Of a stretch of 64,000 bases of DNA, positions 18,523 to 26,479 are shown piece by piece. Below the pieces are notes generated by a model. It saw only the letters and a list, made by a program, of their open reading frames with translations, had not been told where the DNA came from and made no database searches. How positions within the stretch are numbered: the first letter of the stretch is position 1; the number at the start of each line of letters is the position of its first letter. The translations under genes and the position numbers were made by a program. The DNA is from Stenotrophomonas maltophilia (GTDB taxonomy: Bacteria > Pseudomonadota > Gammaproteobacteria > Xanthomonadales > Xanthomonadaceae), in NCBI GenBank assembly GCA_002363385.1, contig DEVL01000001.1:62001-126000 (forward strand), read 5' to 3'.

Positions 18523-18660
18523 TCAGTTGCCCTTGGCAGCGTCTTCGACCGATTCACCGGCCTTCTGCACATCCTTGCCTGCACCAGCAACGGTGTTGCA
18601 GCCGGACAGCATGGCCACCGAGAACATCGACAACAGCATCAGTGCGATAACACGCTTCAT
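18523..18660 (-). CDS. Entericidin A/B-family small lipoprotein
   Basis: 45 residues. A lipoprotein signal with lipobox LSGC (Cys at about 22) is followed by NTVAGAGKDVQKAGESVEDAA, the entericidin signature. In E. coli, entericidins are envelope lipoproteins of an antidote/toxin pair induced in stationary phase; here only a single copy is present. The ATG at 18660 is preceded by AGGAGAACCCC. Codon use matches the genome. It is transcribed alone, with a terminator immediately downstream. Confidence 0.93.
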   Translation of the reverse strand: MKRVIALMLLSMFSVAMLSGCNTVAGAGKDVQKAGESVEDAAKGN

Positions 18661-18851
18661 GGGGTTCTCCTGGTTGTTCAAATTCAATACCGAAATCCGG
18701 TCCCGCCTGTCAGGAGAGCACGCCAGCGCAGCCCCCCTTCCTGACCTGCAGCGCCGTGGGTCGAAACACACAGCGCCGCGTGACGTGCAATCTGGCTGGA
18801 GAGGCGTGCAGCGGATGTGAACGCAGGAAAATGCGGTTCAGCCAAGCGCTC

Positions 18852-19772
18852 TCAATCGCGCATCAGCGTCGATTTCCCGAACAGGCTTTCGACCAGATCG
18901 ACGGCCAGTTCGGCCGTCGCATTGCGGTTGTCCAGCAGCGGATTGAGCTCGACGATGTCCAGCGACCCCATGCGCCCGGTGTCGGCGATCATCTCCATCA
19001 CCAGCTGCGCTTCTCGGTAATTGACCCCGCCCGGCACGGTGGTGCCGACGCCGGGTGCAATGCTGGGATCCAGGAAATCCACGTCGAAGCTGACGTGCAG
19101 GTGCGTGTTGGCATCGATGCCGGCCAGCGCTGCCTCCATCGTGCGCTTCATGCCGGCTTCGTCGATGTAGCGCATGTCATAGACATCCACCTGGTGCTGC
19201 TTGATCAGGCGCTTCTCTTCCTGGTCCACCGAACGGATGCCGATCTGGTGCACCTGCTGCGGGCGGATCGCCGGGGCATCGCCACCCAGCCGGGTCAATG
19301 CGTCCGGGCCGAGCCCGCACAGGCAGGCCACCGGCATGCCGTGGACGTTGCCCGACGGGGTGACCTCGCTGGTGTTGAAATCCGAATGCGCATCCAGCCA
19401 GAGCACGCGCAGGTCCTTGCCCTGCTCGCGGCACCAGCGCGCGACCGCGGTGATCGAGCCGATCCCCAGGCAATGGTCGCCGCCCAGCATGATCGGCATG
19501 CGCCCGGCCTGAAGCTCGGCGTAGGTGGCCTCCATCAGCGCACGGTTCCAGGCCACCACTTCGTCCAGATGGCGGTAGCCCTGCACCGGTGCCGTCCACG
19601 GGTTGCGCGGACCGGCCAGGTTACCGAGGTCGCGTACCTCCACGCCGCGCGCGGTGAGCGCATCACCCAGGCCCGCGATGCGCAGGGCGTCCGGTCCCAG
19701 ACCCGCACCACGGTGGCCTGCGCCAACATCGGTGGGCACGCCAATCAGGGAAACCGGGGAATACATCGCCAT
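18852..19772 (-). CDS. rocF: Arginase
   Basis: 306 residues, the normal ureohydrolase length. It hydrolyses L-arginine to ornithine and urea. Mn-binding motifs are all present: GGDHCLGIGS, DAHSDFNT and SFDVDFLDPS, plus the C-terminal ELNP. The start at 19772 (MAMYSPV) is preferred because GGAGG lies 8 nt upstream; upstream in-frame ATGs at 19787 and 19805 lack a site. A tRNA-Thr gene is next upstream. No urease or arginine transporter is adjacent, so it probably serves arginine catabolism or nitrogen supply by itself. Confidence 0.93.
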   Translation of the reverse strand: MAMYSPVSLIGVPTDVGAGHRGAGLGPDALRIAGLGDALTARGVEVRDLGNLAGPRNPWTAPVQGYRHLDEVVAWNRALMEATYAELQAGRMPIMLGGDHCLGIGSITAVARWCREQGKDLRVLWLDAHSDFNTSEVTPSGNVHGMPVACLCGLGPDALTRLGGDAPAIRPQQVHQIGIRSVDQEEKRLIKQHQVDVYDMRYIDEAGMKRTMEAALAGIDANTHLHVSFDVDFLDPSIAPGVGTTVPGGVNYREAQLVMEMIADTGRMGSLDIVELNPLLDNRNATAELAVDLVESLFGKSTLMRD

Positions 19773-19865
19773 CGCTGTTGCCTCCATTGCAAAGAGGACC
19801 AGCATAGCCAGCGCGGCGGCATACGACTCGCGGCGCTGCAGCAGTCGTCATCGACCGTGCATCAA

Positions 19866-19941
19866 TGGTGCCGGCACCCGGATTCGAACTGGGGACCTAC
19901 CGCTTACAAGGCGGTTGCTCTACCAACTGAGCTATGCCGGC
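19866..19941 (-). tRNA. tRNA-Thr (anticodon TGT)
   Basis: A 76-nt cloverleaf with encoded CCA. The acceptor stem is GCCGGCA/TGCCGGC, the D-loop has AGCTCAGTTGGTAGAGC, the anticodon loop is CTTGTAA and the T-arm has GTTCGAATC. The anticodon TGT reads ACA/ACG threonine codons. Confidence 0.98.
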
Positions 19942-19982
19942 ACGGGCATCGCAGCGGGATGACCCGCCGCGGAGCCGGGATT

Positions 19983-20822
19983 CTAGCGCAAGCGCGCGCA
20001 TTCCAGCGAGCGGTGCTGAGCTGCGCCGCTGCGCTGGCGGGCCACGGCGGGGTCGGTCCCATCGGCAAGGGTCGCATCCAGCCACCACTGCGCGCTGCCA
20101 TCGCCCCCGCTGGCGACCATGGTCGCCTTGAAACCGGCGGCGCTCAGGGCGGCCAGGCGGCGATCGGCGCCTTCGCGATTGCGGTACTGGCCCAGCGCGA
20201 TGGCGTTGGTGTCCTCGCCCTGGGCAATGATGTAGTAGTCGCTCACCCCGGCCGCGACGATGCGCTTGACCGTGGCCTGCGCCTCCTCACGGCTGGCGGC
20301 GGGCGGCAGCAGCACGCGGTAGCGGGTGGCGCCGGCATCGGCGACCTCACGCAGCTTGGCGCCACGCAGGGCACCCCCGGCGCGCGACTGGGCGGCCTGG
20401 GCCGTTGCGCGGTCCGCGAAGGGCCCCAGGCTTACGCATTGGGCGGGAGTGGGTGTCGCGGTGACGGGTGCGGGTGCGGCGGCCGGTGTGGGCGCTGCGG
20501 CCACCGGGGCCGGTGCAGGGACGCTGGCAGCGGGCGTTGGCGCAGGCGTGTCGGCCAGGGCGGTGGCCGGCGTGGCGGTGGTCACCGGCGGCTGTGTCAC
20601 AGGCGCGGACGCGGAGGCGGGCGTGACGTCCTGCAGTGCCGGCGCAGGAGTCAGCGGCGTCGCCGTGGCCGGCGGCGCCTGCGTGCTCGGCAGCACTTCC
20701 AACTGCGCCACACCGACGGGCGATGCCGGCGGTGCGCTGGCCGGTTCGCCGCGCAGCAGCCACCACAGCGCGACACCGAGGTTGAGGATGACCAGGACGA
20801 CGATCAGGGCACGGGTAAGCAT
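19983..20822 (-). CDS. Membrane-anchored SPOR-domain protein
   Basis: 279 residues. An N-terminal TM anchor (about 4-22) is followed by a long Ala/Pro/Thr-rich linker (about 25-130) and a C-terminal SPOR-like domain (CVSLGPFADRATAQAAQ, then YRVLLPPAASREEAQATVKR). SPOR domains bind denuded septal peptidoglycan, so a role at the division site or in wall remodelling is likely but inferred. It follows coaX by 9 bp in the birA-coaX operon. The repetitive linker may be prone to length variation. Confidence 0.85.
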   Translation of the reverse strand: MLTRALIVVLVILNLGVALWWLLRGEPASAPPASPVGVAQLEVLPSTQAPPATATPLTPAPALQDVTPASASAPVTQPPVTTATPATALADTPAPTPAASVPAPAPVAAAPTPAAAPAPVTATPTPAQCVSLGPFADRATAQAAQSRAGGALRGAKLREVADAGATRYRVLLPPAASREEAQATVKRIVAAGVSDYYIIAQGEDTNAIALGQYRNREGADRRLAALSAAGFKATMVASGGDGSAQWWLDATLADGTDPAVARQRSGAAQHRSLECARLR

Positions 20823-20831
20823 CGGCTGATC

Positions 20832-21569
20832 CTAGCCTGCCGACGGCGGTTGATGCACGGCCCAGCGGGCCAGCCCATCGAGCACCAGTGCGGGCTGGAA
20901 TTCGGCATCGCCGAGCAGCGGGAGCAGGGCCGGCGCACCGCCGCCGTGCACCAGCAGATGCGGCAACGCGCCGAGCCGCTCGCCGCCCTGCACACGACTG
21001 CGTTCGATCAGGGCCACCGCCGCCCCATCGCAGCCGGAGGCCAGCGCATCGGCCGTGTCATTGGCAAACTCGCTGTACTCGCCGCCCGCCGCCGGCAACT
21101 GCACGGCACGTGCATGCAAGGCTTCGCGCATGGTCGTGGGCGACGCCGAGATACGCCCGCCGTGATGCTGGCCCTCGGCATCCAGCAGATCGATGGTCAG
21201 TGCGGTGCCCACACCGGCAATCAGCACGGCCTGGCCACGCGCGGCCACGGCCAGCAGCGCCAGGTAGCGGTCCACGCCGAAGCGGGTGGGATCGGCATAG
21301 GCGATCCGCACACCGGCGTAGTCGGCTTCGGTGCGCGCCACCCGGACATGGCGGAAGCGCGCCTGCAGTACATCCAGCATGGTGGCGGTCAACGAGCGTG
21401 CGGCAACGCTGGCAACGTAAGCGGTGTCGCCCGACGGCAGCGCGTCCAGTGCTGCAGCCGGCATCGCTTCAGCACCATGCGGCCACGCCTGCACATCGCC
21501 TGCGCGCATGCCCTGCAGCGGCGCGAACTTGAAGCGCGAATTGCCCAGATCAAACAACCAGTCGCTCAT
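20832..21569 (-). CDS. coaX: Type III pantothenate kinase
   Basis: 245 residues. It phosphorylates pantothenate in the first step of coenzyme A synthesis. The ASKHA-fold motifs are present: phosphate-1 DLGNSRFKF at 5-13, GVDRYLALLA in the middle, and GVGTALTIDLL as the second catalytic segment. The ATG overlaps the birA stop by four bases (ATGA), and this birA-coaX coupling is common in proteobacteria. No type I CoaA is visible in the window. Confidence 0.95.
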   Translation of the reverse strand: MSDWLFDLGNSRFKFAPLQGMRAGDVQAWPHGAEAMPAAALDALPSGDTAYVASVAARSLTATMLDVLQARFRHVRVARTEADYAGVRIAYADPTRFGVDRYLALLAVAARGQAVLIAGVGTALTIDLLDAEGQHHGGRISASPTTMREALHARAVQLPAAGGEYSEFANDTADALASGCDGAAVALIERSRVQGGERLGALPHLLVHGGGAPALLPLLGDAEFQPALVLDGLARWAVHQPPSAG

Positions 21570-22543
21570 TGCGCCCTCACGCTGACTTCGCCGGCATGGA
21601 AAACCCGTTCGCTGCCGTCGATGCGCACACGCAGCGCGCCGTCGTCGGCCAGACCCAGCGCCGTGCCGGCAAACAGCACGCCGCCTTCTTCCACCTGCAC
21701 CTCGCGACCGGCCAGGCTGTCCAGCGCGGCATAGCGGGCGAGGAACGGCGCCAGACCGTTCTGCTCGAAGGCGTCCAGTGCGGGCAGCAGGGCGGCGAGG
21801 ATGTGCGCGACCACCGCGTTGCGCGAGGTCTGCGCGCCGGAGAGCGTGTCCAGATCGGTCCAGGGCTGGGTGATCTCCGCCGCGAACGCAGCGGGCATGC
21901 GGACGTTGACGCCCAAGCCGATCACCGCGCGCGCCGGGCCGGCGAATTCACCGCCACCTTCGATCAGCAGACCGCCGAGCTTGTGCCCATCGACGATGAG
22001 ATCGTTCGGCCACTTCAGCGCCACACCGGGGTAGCCGGCCTCGCGCAGCGCCTCGGCCACCGCAACCCCGGCGACCAGGCTCAGCCCGCCCAGCCGCGAG
22101 AGACCACCGGCAAACCCGCGCAGCACCGAAAGGTAGATATGCGCCGCCAGCGGCGAGGCCCAGACCCGCCCGCGGCGACCGCGGCCACGGGTCTGGCGCT
22201 CGGCCAGCAGGGCCATCGCCCCGCGCTCCGGCGCGCTGCAGCGCAGCAATTCACTGTTCGTTGACGCGACCGACCAGGCCACCTGCAGGGAGGTCAACTG
22301 GCCGCCGACAGCGGCCGGCAGCGCGGCCTGTATCGTCTCGGCGTCGAGCAGATCCAGCGGCTGCTGCAACTGGTAGCCGTCACCGGCGCGGCCGTCGATC
22401 TCGACGCCAGCCGCCCTAAGTCCTTGAATCCGCTTCCAAATCGCGGCGCGGGTCTGGCCCAGCTCGCGCGCCAGCACGTCGCCGGACAGGCGCCCGGCGC
22501 CCAGTTTGGCCAGCAGTTGGCGGTCGTCCACGGCAGCTTCCAT
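21566..22543 (-). CDS. birA: Biotin-protein ligase / biotin operon repressor
   Basis: 325 residues. An N-terminal winged helix (about 5-60, ending with GDGYQL) precedes the ligase core. The core has the biotinyl-AMP loop GRGRRGRVW, the KWPNDL motif and a C-terminal SH3-like domain. It attaches biotin to the acetyl-CoA carboxylase carrier and can repress biotin genes. The frame is open to 22972, but 22543 matches the family N-terminus; no good ribosome-binding site is visible there, so the exact start is uncertain. It is divergent from a small secreted-protein gene at 22661. Confidence 0.93.
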   Translation of the reverse strand: MEAAVDDRQLLAKLGAGRLSGDVLARELGQTRAAIWKRIQGLRAAGVEIDGRAGDGYQLQQPLDLLDAETIQAALPAAVGGQLTSLQVAWSVASTNSELLRCSAPERGAMALLAERQTRGRGRRGRVWASPLAAHIYLSVLRGFAGGLSRLGGLSLVAGVAVAEALREAGYPGVALKWPNDLIVDGHKLGGLLIEGGGEFAGPARAVIGLGVNVRMPAAFAAEITQPWTDLDTLSGAQTSRNAVVAHILAALLPALDAFEQNGLAPFLARYAALDSLAGREVQVEEGGVLFAGTALGLADDGALRVRIDGSERVFHAGEVSVRAQ

Positions 22544-22660
22544 CGGGTAAACGGGAAAAGTATGCGGGAAAGCCGCCGCCAGCGCCCGCCCGGGGGCCTT
22601 CCAATCCCCCGGCCGAATCGGGCTAGAATCGAGAACTTGACCCGCCGCTGGATGTTGACG

Positions 22661-22936
22661 ATGCGCCCGTTCGCCCATTGCCTGCTCCTCCTGATGGCCC
22701 CGCTGGCCGCGCATGCTTCCGATGCGCTCACCCCGGCGGGCCGCGGCGCGTGTGTCTACTCGGCCAACGAGAACGAGCGCAGCGCACCGGCATCGGCTTC
22801 GGCGGCTGCGGCACCGGCCACGGTGAAGCCCAGCGCCAGCAGCGGTACCAGCACCGGCGGTGGCGGCGATGACGACGTGCTGCCGCGCCTGCGCGCACCG
22901 AAGTGGCACAGCTTCCTGCCGGGTATGTTCCGCTGA
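22661..22936 (+). CDS. Small secreted protein of unknown function
   Basis: 91 residues. A clear signal peptide (1-19, ending PLAAHA) is followed by a short mature part with an Ala/Ser-rich stretch, a Gly-Asp cluster and a C-terminal RAPKWHSFLPGMFR. The ATG at 22661 gives the cleanest signal; another ATG lies at 22652. It overlaps the start of the MtfA-like peptidase gene by about 34 bp in another frame, so the two are probably co-expressed. I recognise no family. Confidence 0.6.
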   Translation: MRPFAHCLLLLMAPLAAHASDALTPAGRGACVYSANENERSAPASASAAAAPATVKPSASSGTSTGGGGDDDVLPRLRAPKWHSFLPGMFR

Positions 22937-23688
22937 TCGAACGACTGTTGGGCTGGCTGCGCCGCACGCCACGCGAGATCGACCCTGCCCTCTGGGACAC
23001 CACCTGCCGCCGCGCTGCCTGGCTGCAGCAGCTGGATCCTGCCCGCCGCGAACGCCTGCGCGCGCTTGCCGCCCGCTTCCTGCACGAGAAAACCATCAGC
23101 CCGGCCGCCGAGCTGCAGCTGGAGGACGCCGATGGCGTGTTGCTGGCCGCGCTCTGCTGCCTGCCACTGCTGGAACTGGGCGAGATCGGACTGCGCGGCT
23201 GGTCGCAGCTGATCGTATATCCCGAGGCGTTCCGCGTGCACCGCAGCCAGGTGGATGCGGCCGGCGTGCTGCACGAATGGGACGATGCGCTGATCGGCGA
23301 ATCCTGGGACAGCGGTCCGCTGATTCTGTCGTGGGCCGATATCCAGGCCGACATCGCCGATCCGGAGGCCGGGTTCTGCGTGGCGGTGCATGAAATGGCG
23401 CACAAGATCGATGCGCTGGACGGGGCGATCGACGGCACACCGCCCTTGCCGCGCGCGTGGCAGAAACAATGGGCGGCGGATTTCCAGCAGGCCTATGACG
23501 CCTTCTGCGCCGAGGTGGACCAGGGCCGCGAGACGCTGATCGATCCGTACGCCTCCGAGGCGCCAGAGGAGTTTTTTGCCGTGGTCAGCGAGTACCACTT
23601 CTCCGCACCGGCACTGCTCGCGCGCGAGATGCCGGCGGTGGCCGGGCATCTGCAGCGGTTCTATGGTCCGTCACCGCTGATGCGGTGA
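22903..23688 (+). CDS. mtfA: MtfA-like zinc peptidase (DUF980/Glucose-regulated peptidase family)
   Basis: 261 residues, the typical MtfA length. The gluzincin motif HEMAHKID (HExxH) is intact, and a downstream Glu-rich segment EEFFAVVSEYHF provides the third ligand region. E. coli MtfA binds the repressor Mlc/DgsA and has aminopeptidase activity; whether that partner exists here is unknown. The start used is GTG at 22903, inside the preceding small gene; there is no ATG in frame nearby, and TTG around 22950 is an alternative. It is convergent with phoQ, with only 4 bp between stops. Confidence 0.85.
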   Translation: MAQLPAGYVPLIERLLGWLRRTPREIDPALWDTTCRRAAWLQQLDPARRERLRALAARFLHEKTISPAAELQLEDADGVLLAALCCLPLLELGEIGLRGWSQLIVYPEAFRVHRSQVDAAGVLHEWDDALIGESWDSGPLILSWADIQADIADPEAGFCVAVHEMAHKIDALDGAIDGTPPLPRAWQKQWAADFQQAYDAFCAEVDQGRETLIDPYASEAPEEFFAVVSEYHFSAPALLAREMPAVAGHLQRFYGPSPLMR

Positions 23689-23692
23689 CGCG

Positions 23693-25120
23693 TTACGGCC
23701 CCGGCGGCAGCTTCACTTCGAAGCGTGCACCACCCAGCTCCGGCGAACGCTTCACCTGCAGTTCGCCGCGGTAATCCTTGATCAGGTCCTGCACGATCGA
23801 CAGGCCGATGCCGTGACCCTGCACGCGCTCATCGCCACGCACGCCACGCTGCAGCACCTTGGCGATGTCTTCCGGTGCGATGCCCGGGCCATCGTCATCC
23901 ACCGACAGCACCAGCCCCGCGCGACGCGCACCGGGTGCCGGCAACGGATGGGCGGTCAGCAGCACGCGGCGCTTGGCCCACTTGAAGGCGTTCTCCAGCA
24001 GGTTGCCGAGCAGTTCCTGCAGATCGCCAGGCTCACCGTGGAAACGCGCGGCCGGGTCGATATCGAATTCACACAGCACGCCCTTGGAGGCGTAGACCTT
24101 CTCCAGGCCCCGCACGATTTCTTCGGCGTTGGATTCGATCGGCAGCGGGGCGGAGAACAGCTTGTGCCCCGAAGAAGCCGCGCGCGCCAGCTGGTAGGAC
24201 ACCAGGTTGTTCATGCGCCGCAACTGCACGTCGAACTCTTCGCGCAGATCCTCATCGCGTGCGCCGCTGTCGAGCTGCGTGCGCAACACCGCCAGCGGCG
24301 TTTTCAGGCTGTGCGCGAGATCGGCCAAGGTGTTGCGCTGGCGTTCGAGGTTCTCGCGCTCGCTCTCGATGAAGGCGTTGATGCTGTCGGTCAGTGGCTC
24401 CAGCTCGCGCGGATGGCGTTCGCTCATGCGTTCGGTTTCACCGCGCTGGACCTTGGTCAGCTCATTGATCACGCGCCGCATCGGGCGCAGGCTCCACTGC
24501 AGAATGACCGTCTGCAGCAGCAGCAGGATCAGACCGATGCCGCCAAGGTAGAACCACACGCGCCCGCGGAACACGCGCAGCTGTGCGCCGAGCGCGCGCG
24601 AGTCTTCGAGCACGTAGATCGTGTACGGGAATTCGGTGGCGGGGTCGGCGTCGGCATCCCAGACCAGACCCATGCCATAGCGGTAGGCCGAGCCCTCGCT
24701 GCCATCGATCTGGATCATCGGCAACGGGCCTTCGAAGACTTCCTGGCGCGGGGCCAGCATGCCGCCGCCCACGGTGGGCAGCATCGGGCCCTCGGCGGAC
24801 ATGGAGTTGCCCTTGCCGTCCGGCATTACGACCTGCAGATAGAGGCCACTGCCCGGGACGTCAAAACGCGGATCCGGTGGCTGCTCGCGGATGTACAGCG
24901 AGCGGTCACGGGTGAAGTCGATGCCGGCCGCATACGCGGTGGCGTAGTTCTTCAGCCGCTCGCGCAGATTCGCTTTCGCGGTATCGGCGAAGGCCGCGTC
25001 CAGCGCGTAGCCGGCCAAGGCCAGGAAGGCCACCAGGCCCACCGAGGCGGCCAACAGCTGGCGCGCCTGCAGTGAGCGCGGCCGCCAGCGTTTAAAGAAC
25101 CACAGACGGCCGGACATCAT
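23693..25120 (-). CDS. phoQ: PhoQ-type sensor histidine kinase
   Basis: 475 residues. An N-terminal TM (about 20-45), a periplasmic sensor domain (about 46-185), a second TM (about 188-210) and a HAMP-like linker precede the kinase. The phospho-acceptor His is at 270 (LADLAHSLKTPL). ATP-binding boxes are N (GNLLENAFKW, 372-381), G1 (DDDGPGI, 408-414) and G2 (GHGIGLS, 435-441). The pairing with PhoP and the sensor size suggest response to divalent cations, low pH or cationic peptides, by analogy. It starts 17 bp after phoP. Confidence 0.92.
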   Translation of the reverse strand: MMSGRLWFFKRWRPRSLQARQLLAASVGLVAFLALAGYALDAAFADTAKANLRERLKNYATAYAAGIDFTRDRSLYIREQPPDPRFDVPGSGLYLQVVMPDGKGNSMSAEGPMLPTVGGGMLAPRQEVFEGPLPMIQIDGSEGSAYRYGMGLVWDADADPATEFPYTIYVLEDSRALGAQLRVFRGRVWFYLGGIGLILLLLQTVILQWSLRPMRRVINELTKVQRGETERMSERHPRELEPLTDSINAFIESERENLERQRNTLADLAHSLKTPLAVLRTQLDSGARDEDLREEFDVQLRRMNNLVSYQLARAASSGHKLFSAPLPIESNAEEIVRGLEKVYASKGVLCEFDIDPAARFHGEPGDLQELLGNLLENAFKWAKRRVLLTAHPLPAPGARRAGLVLSVDDDGPGIAPEDIAKVLQRGVRGDERVQGHGIGLSIVQDLIKDYRGELQVKRSPELGGARFEVKLPPGP

Positions 25121-25137
25121 CTATCGCCAGCCGCAGC

Positions 25138-25821
25138 TCAGCCTTCGTTGCGCGGAATGGCGAAACGGTAACCGCGGCCACGCACGGTTTCGATCGGCTT
25201 GAGTTCGCCGTCGGCATCAAGCTTCTTGCGCAGGCGGCCGATGAAGACCTCCAGCACGTTGGAGTCGCGGTCAAAGTCCTGCTGATAGATGTGCTCGGTG
25301 AGGTCGGCCTTGGAGACCAGTTCACCGGCATGCATCATCAGGTATTCGAGCACTTTGTACTCGTAGCTGGTGAGATCCACGTTGCTGCCGTTGACGCTGA
25401 CCGTCTGCGCAGCGAGATCCAGCGCGACCGGGCCGCACTCCAGCGTCGGCTTGCTCCAACCGGCGGCACGGCGCAGCAGCGCGTTGACGCGGGCCAGCAG
25501 CTCTTCCACATGGAACGGCTTGACGAGGTAATCGTCGGCGCCCTGCTTGAGGCCCTCAACCTTGTCCTGCCAGCTCGAACGCGCGGTCAGGATGAGCACC
25601 GGGAATTTCTTGCCCTCGTCGCGCAGGGCCTTGATCAGCTCCATGCCCGACATCTTGGGCAGGCCAAGATCGATGATGCCGACATCAAACGGAACCTCGC
25701 GGCCCATGTACAGACCTTCCTCACCGTCCTGCGCAGCATCGACGGCAAAGCCTTCGCGCTTGAGCCGGGCTGCCAGTGTTTCCCGCAGCGGGGCTTCGTC
25801 TTCGACCAGAAGGATACGCAT
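25138..25821 (-). CDS. phoP: PhoP-type OmpR-family response regulator
   Basis: 227 residues. The receiver domain has acidic E7-D8, phospho-acceptor D51 and K101. The C-terminal winged helix ends with ETVRGRGYRF, the OmpR-family signature. It is the transcription factor of the PhoQ pair and is highly conserved. It lies between a small secreted-protein gene (78 bp upstream) and phoQ, so all three probably form one operon. A TTTAC-N5-TTTAG direct repeat at 26341 upstream of the operon is a candidate autoregulatory site. Confidence 0.94.
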   Translation of the reverse strand: MRILLVEDEAPLRETLAARLKREGFAVDAAQDGEEGLYMGREVPFDVGIIDLGLPKMSGMELIKALRDEGKKFPVLILTARSSWQDKVEGLKQGADDYLVKPFHVEELLARVNALLRRAAGWSKPTLECGPVALDLAAQTVSVNGSNVDLTSYEYKVLEYLMMHAGELVSKADLTEHIYQQDFDRDSNVLEVFIGRLRKKLDADGELKPIETVRGRGYRFAIPRNEG

Positions 25822-25898
25822 GAACTCTCCCTAGTGTCCTGGGTATGGCCCCATGGGGCCAGTGGGTAATGCAGATGACTGCGGACAACTATCCCTGT

Positions 25899-26267
25899 TC
25901 AGGGGTTATCGCCGCGTAGTGATGACATATCCGAGCGCGGCGTGCGGGGCTGTGAACGCGATGTCGCCGGATCGTCCATATAGCGGACGCGACCGCGATC
26001 ATCCATGTACTTCACCCGGTTGATGTCGCGCCCATCGAAGGGCACGCGCTCGGCGCCGAGGATGTGTCCACCGGTAGTCCGCTGCACGCGACGCACCGCA
26101 TCGGACAGCGAGCGCTCCTGCGGACCGCCGCGTTCGGCCGTACGCATCATCTCGGCACGGGCCGCGTCCGGCGGCGGCATCTGCGCCCACGCACTGGTGG
26201 AGGCAGCTGCGCCCGTCGCCAGAAGGGCGAAGGCGGCAATGCGGCGGTGGCGGGTCACGGAGAACAT
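25899..26267 (-). CDS. Small secreted PepSY-like protein upstream of phoPQ
   Basis: 122 residues. The signal peptide (about 1-28) ends in TSAWA. The mature protein contains VQRTTGGHILGAERVPFDG followed by VKYMDDRGRVRYMDD, a layout like the PepSY domain of small periplasmic modulators. The frame ends 78 bp before phoP in the same direction. By analogy with other sensor systems, it might tune PhoQ, but this is inference. The ATG at 26267 leads straight into the signal peptide. Confidence 0.75.
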   Translation of the reverse strand: MFSVTRHRRIAAFALLATGAAASTSAWAQMPPPDAARAEMMRTAERGGPQERSLSDAVRRVQRTTGGHILGAERVPFDGRDINRVKYMDDRGRVRYMDDPATSRSQPRTPRSDMSSLRGDNP

Positions 26268-26340
26268 CGGTCTGATCCTAGCGGAGCGCGGCTAAACGTT
26301 CAAAAGTTGTGAATCGGCAACCGCCAGCCTGGGCCGGCGC

Positions 26341-26355
26341 TTTACGAATCTTTAG
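26341..26355. promoter_or_regulatory. Candidate PhoP-type direct-repeat operator
   Basis: TTTACGAATCTTTAG contains two TTTA(C/G) half-sites five bases apart, one DNA turn, as OmpR-family regulators usually need. It lies about 75 bp upstream of the gene that leads the phoPQ operon. It was identified by eye only. Confidence 0.35.
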
Positions 26356-26414
26356 CGAATTCTTGGTTTTAGCCAGTGAATCCGGTCTGAACTTTTCCGC
26401 CTGCCTCCCCGCTT

Positions 26415-26432
26415 TGTTCATCTAAGTGAACA
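26415..26432. promoter_or_regulatory. Palindrome TGTTCA-N6-TGAACA
   Basis: A perfect 6-bp inverted repeat with a 6-nt spacer in the dusA-phoP operon gap. The shape suits a dimeric repressor. No regulator for it is identified. Confidence 0.4.
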
Positions 26433-26451
26433 TTGGCGGCTAAACCGGGGT

Positions 26452-26470
26452 CCTTGTCAAGCTGACAAGG
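26452..26470 (-). terminator. Hairpin after dusA
   Basis: CCTTGTCA/TGACAAGG forms an 8-bp stem with loop AGC, 10 bp past the dusA stop. There is no T-run on the minus strand, so it may be an RNA 3'-end stabiliser or a weak terminator. Confidence 0.5.
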
Positions 26471-26479
26471 TGACGCGGC

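Noticed and set aside
18756..21734. A 992-codon plus-strand open frame
   Set aside because: It runs across arginase, tRNA-Thr, the SPOR gene and coaX on the other strand; a tRNA inside it and the lack of domains exclude it.
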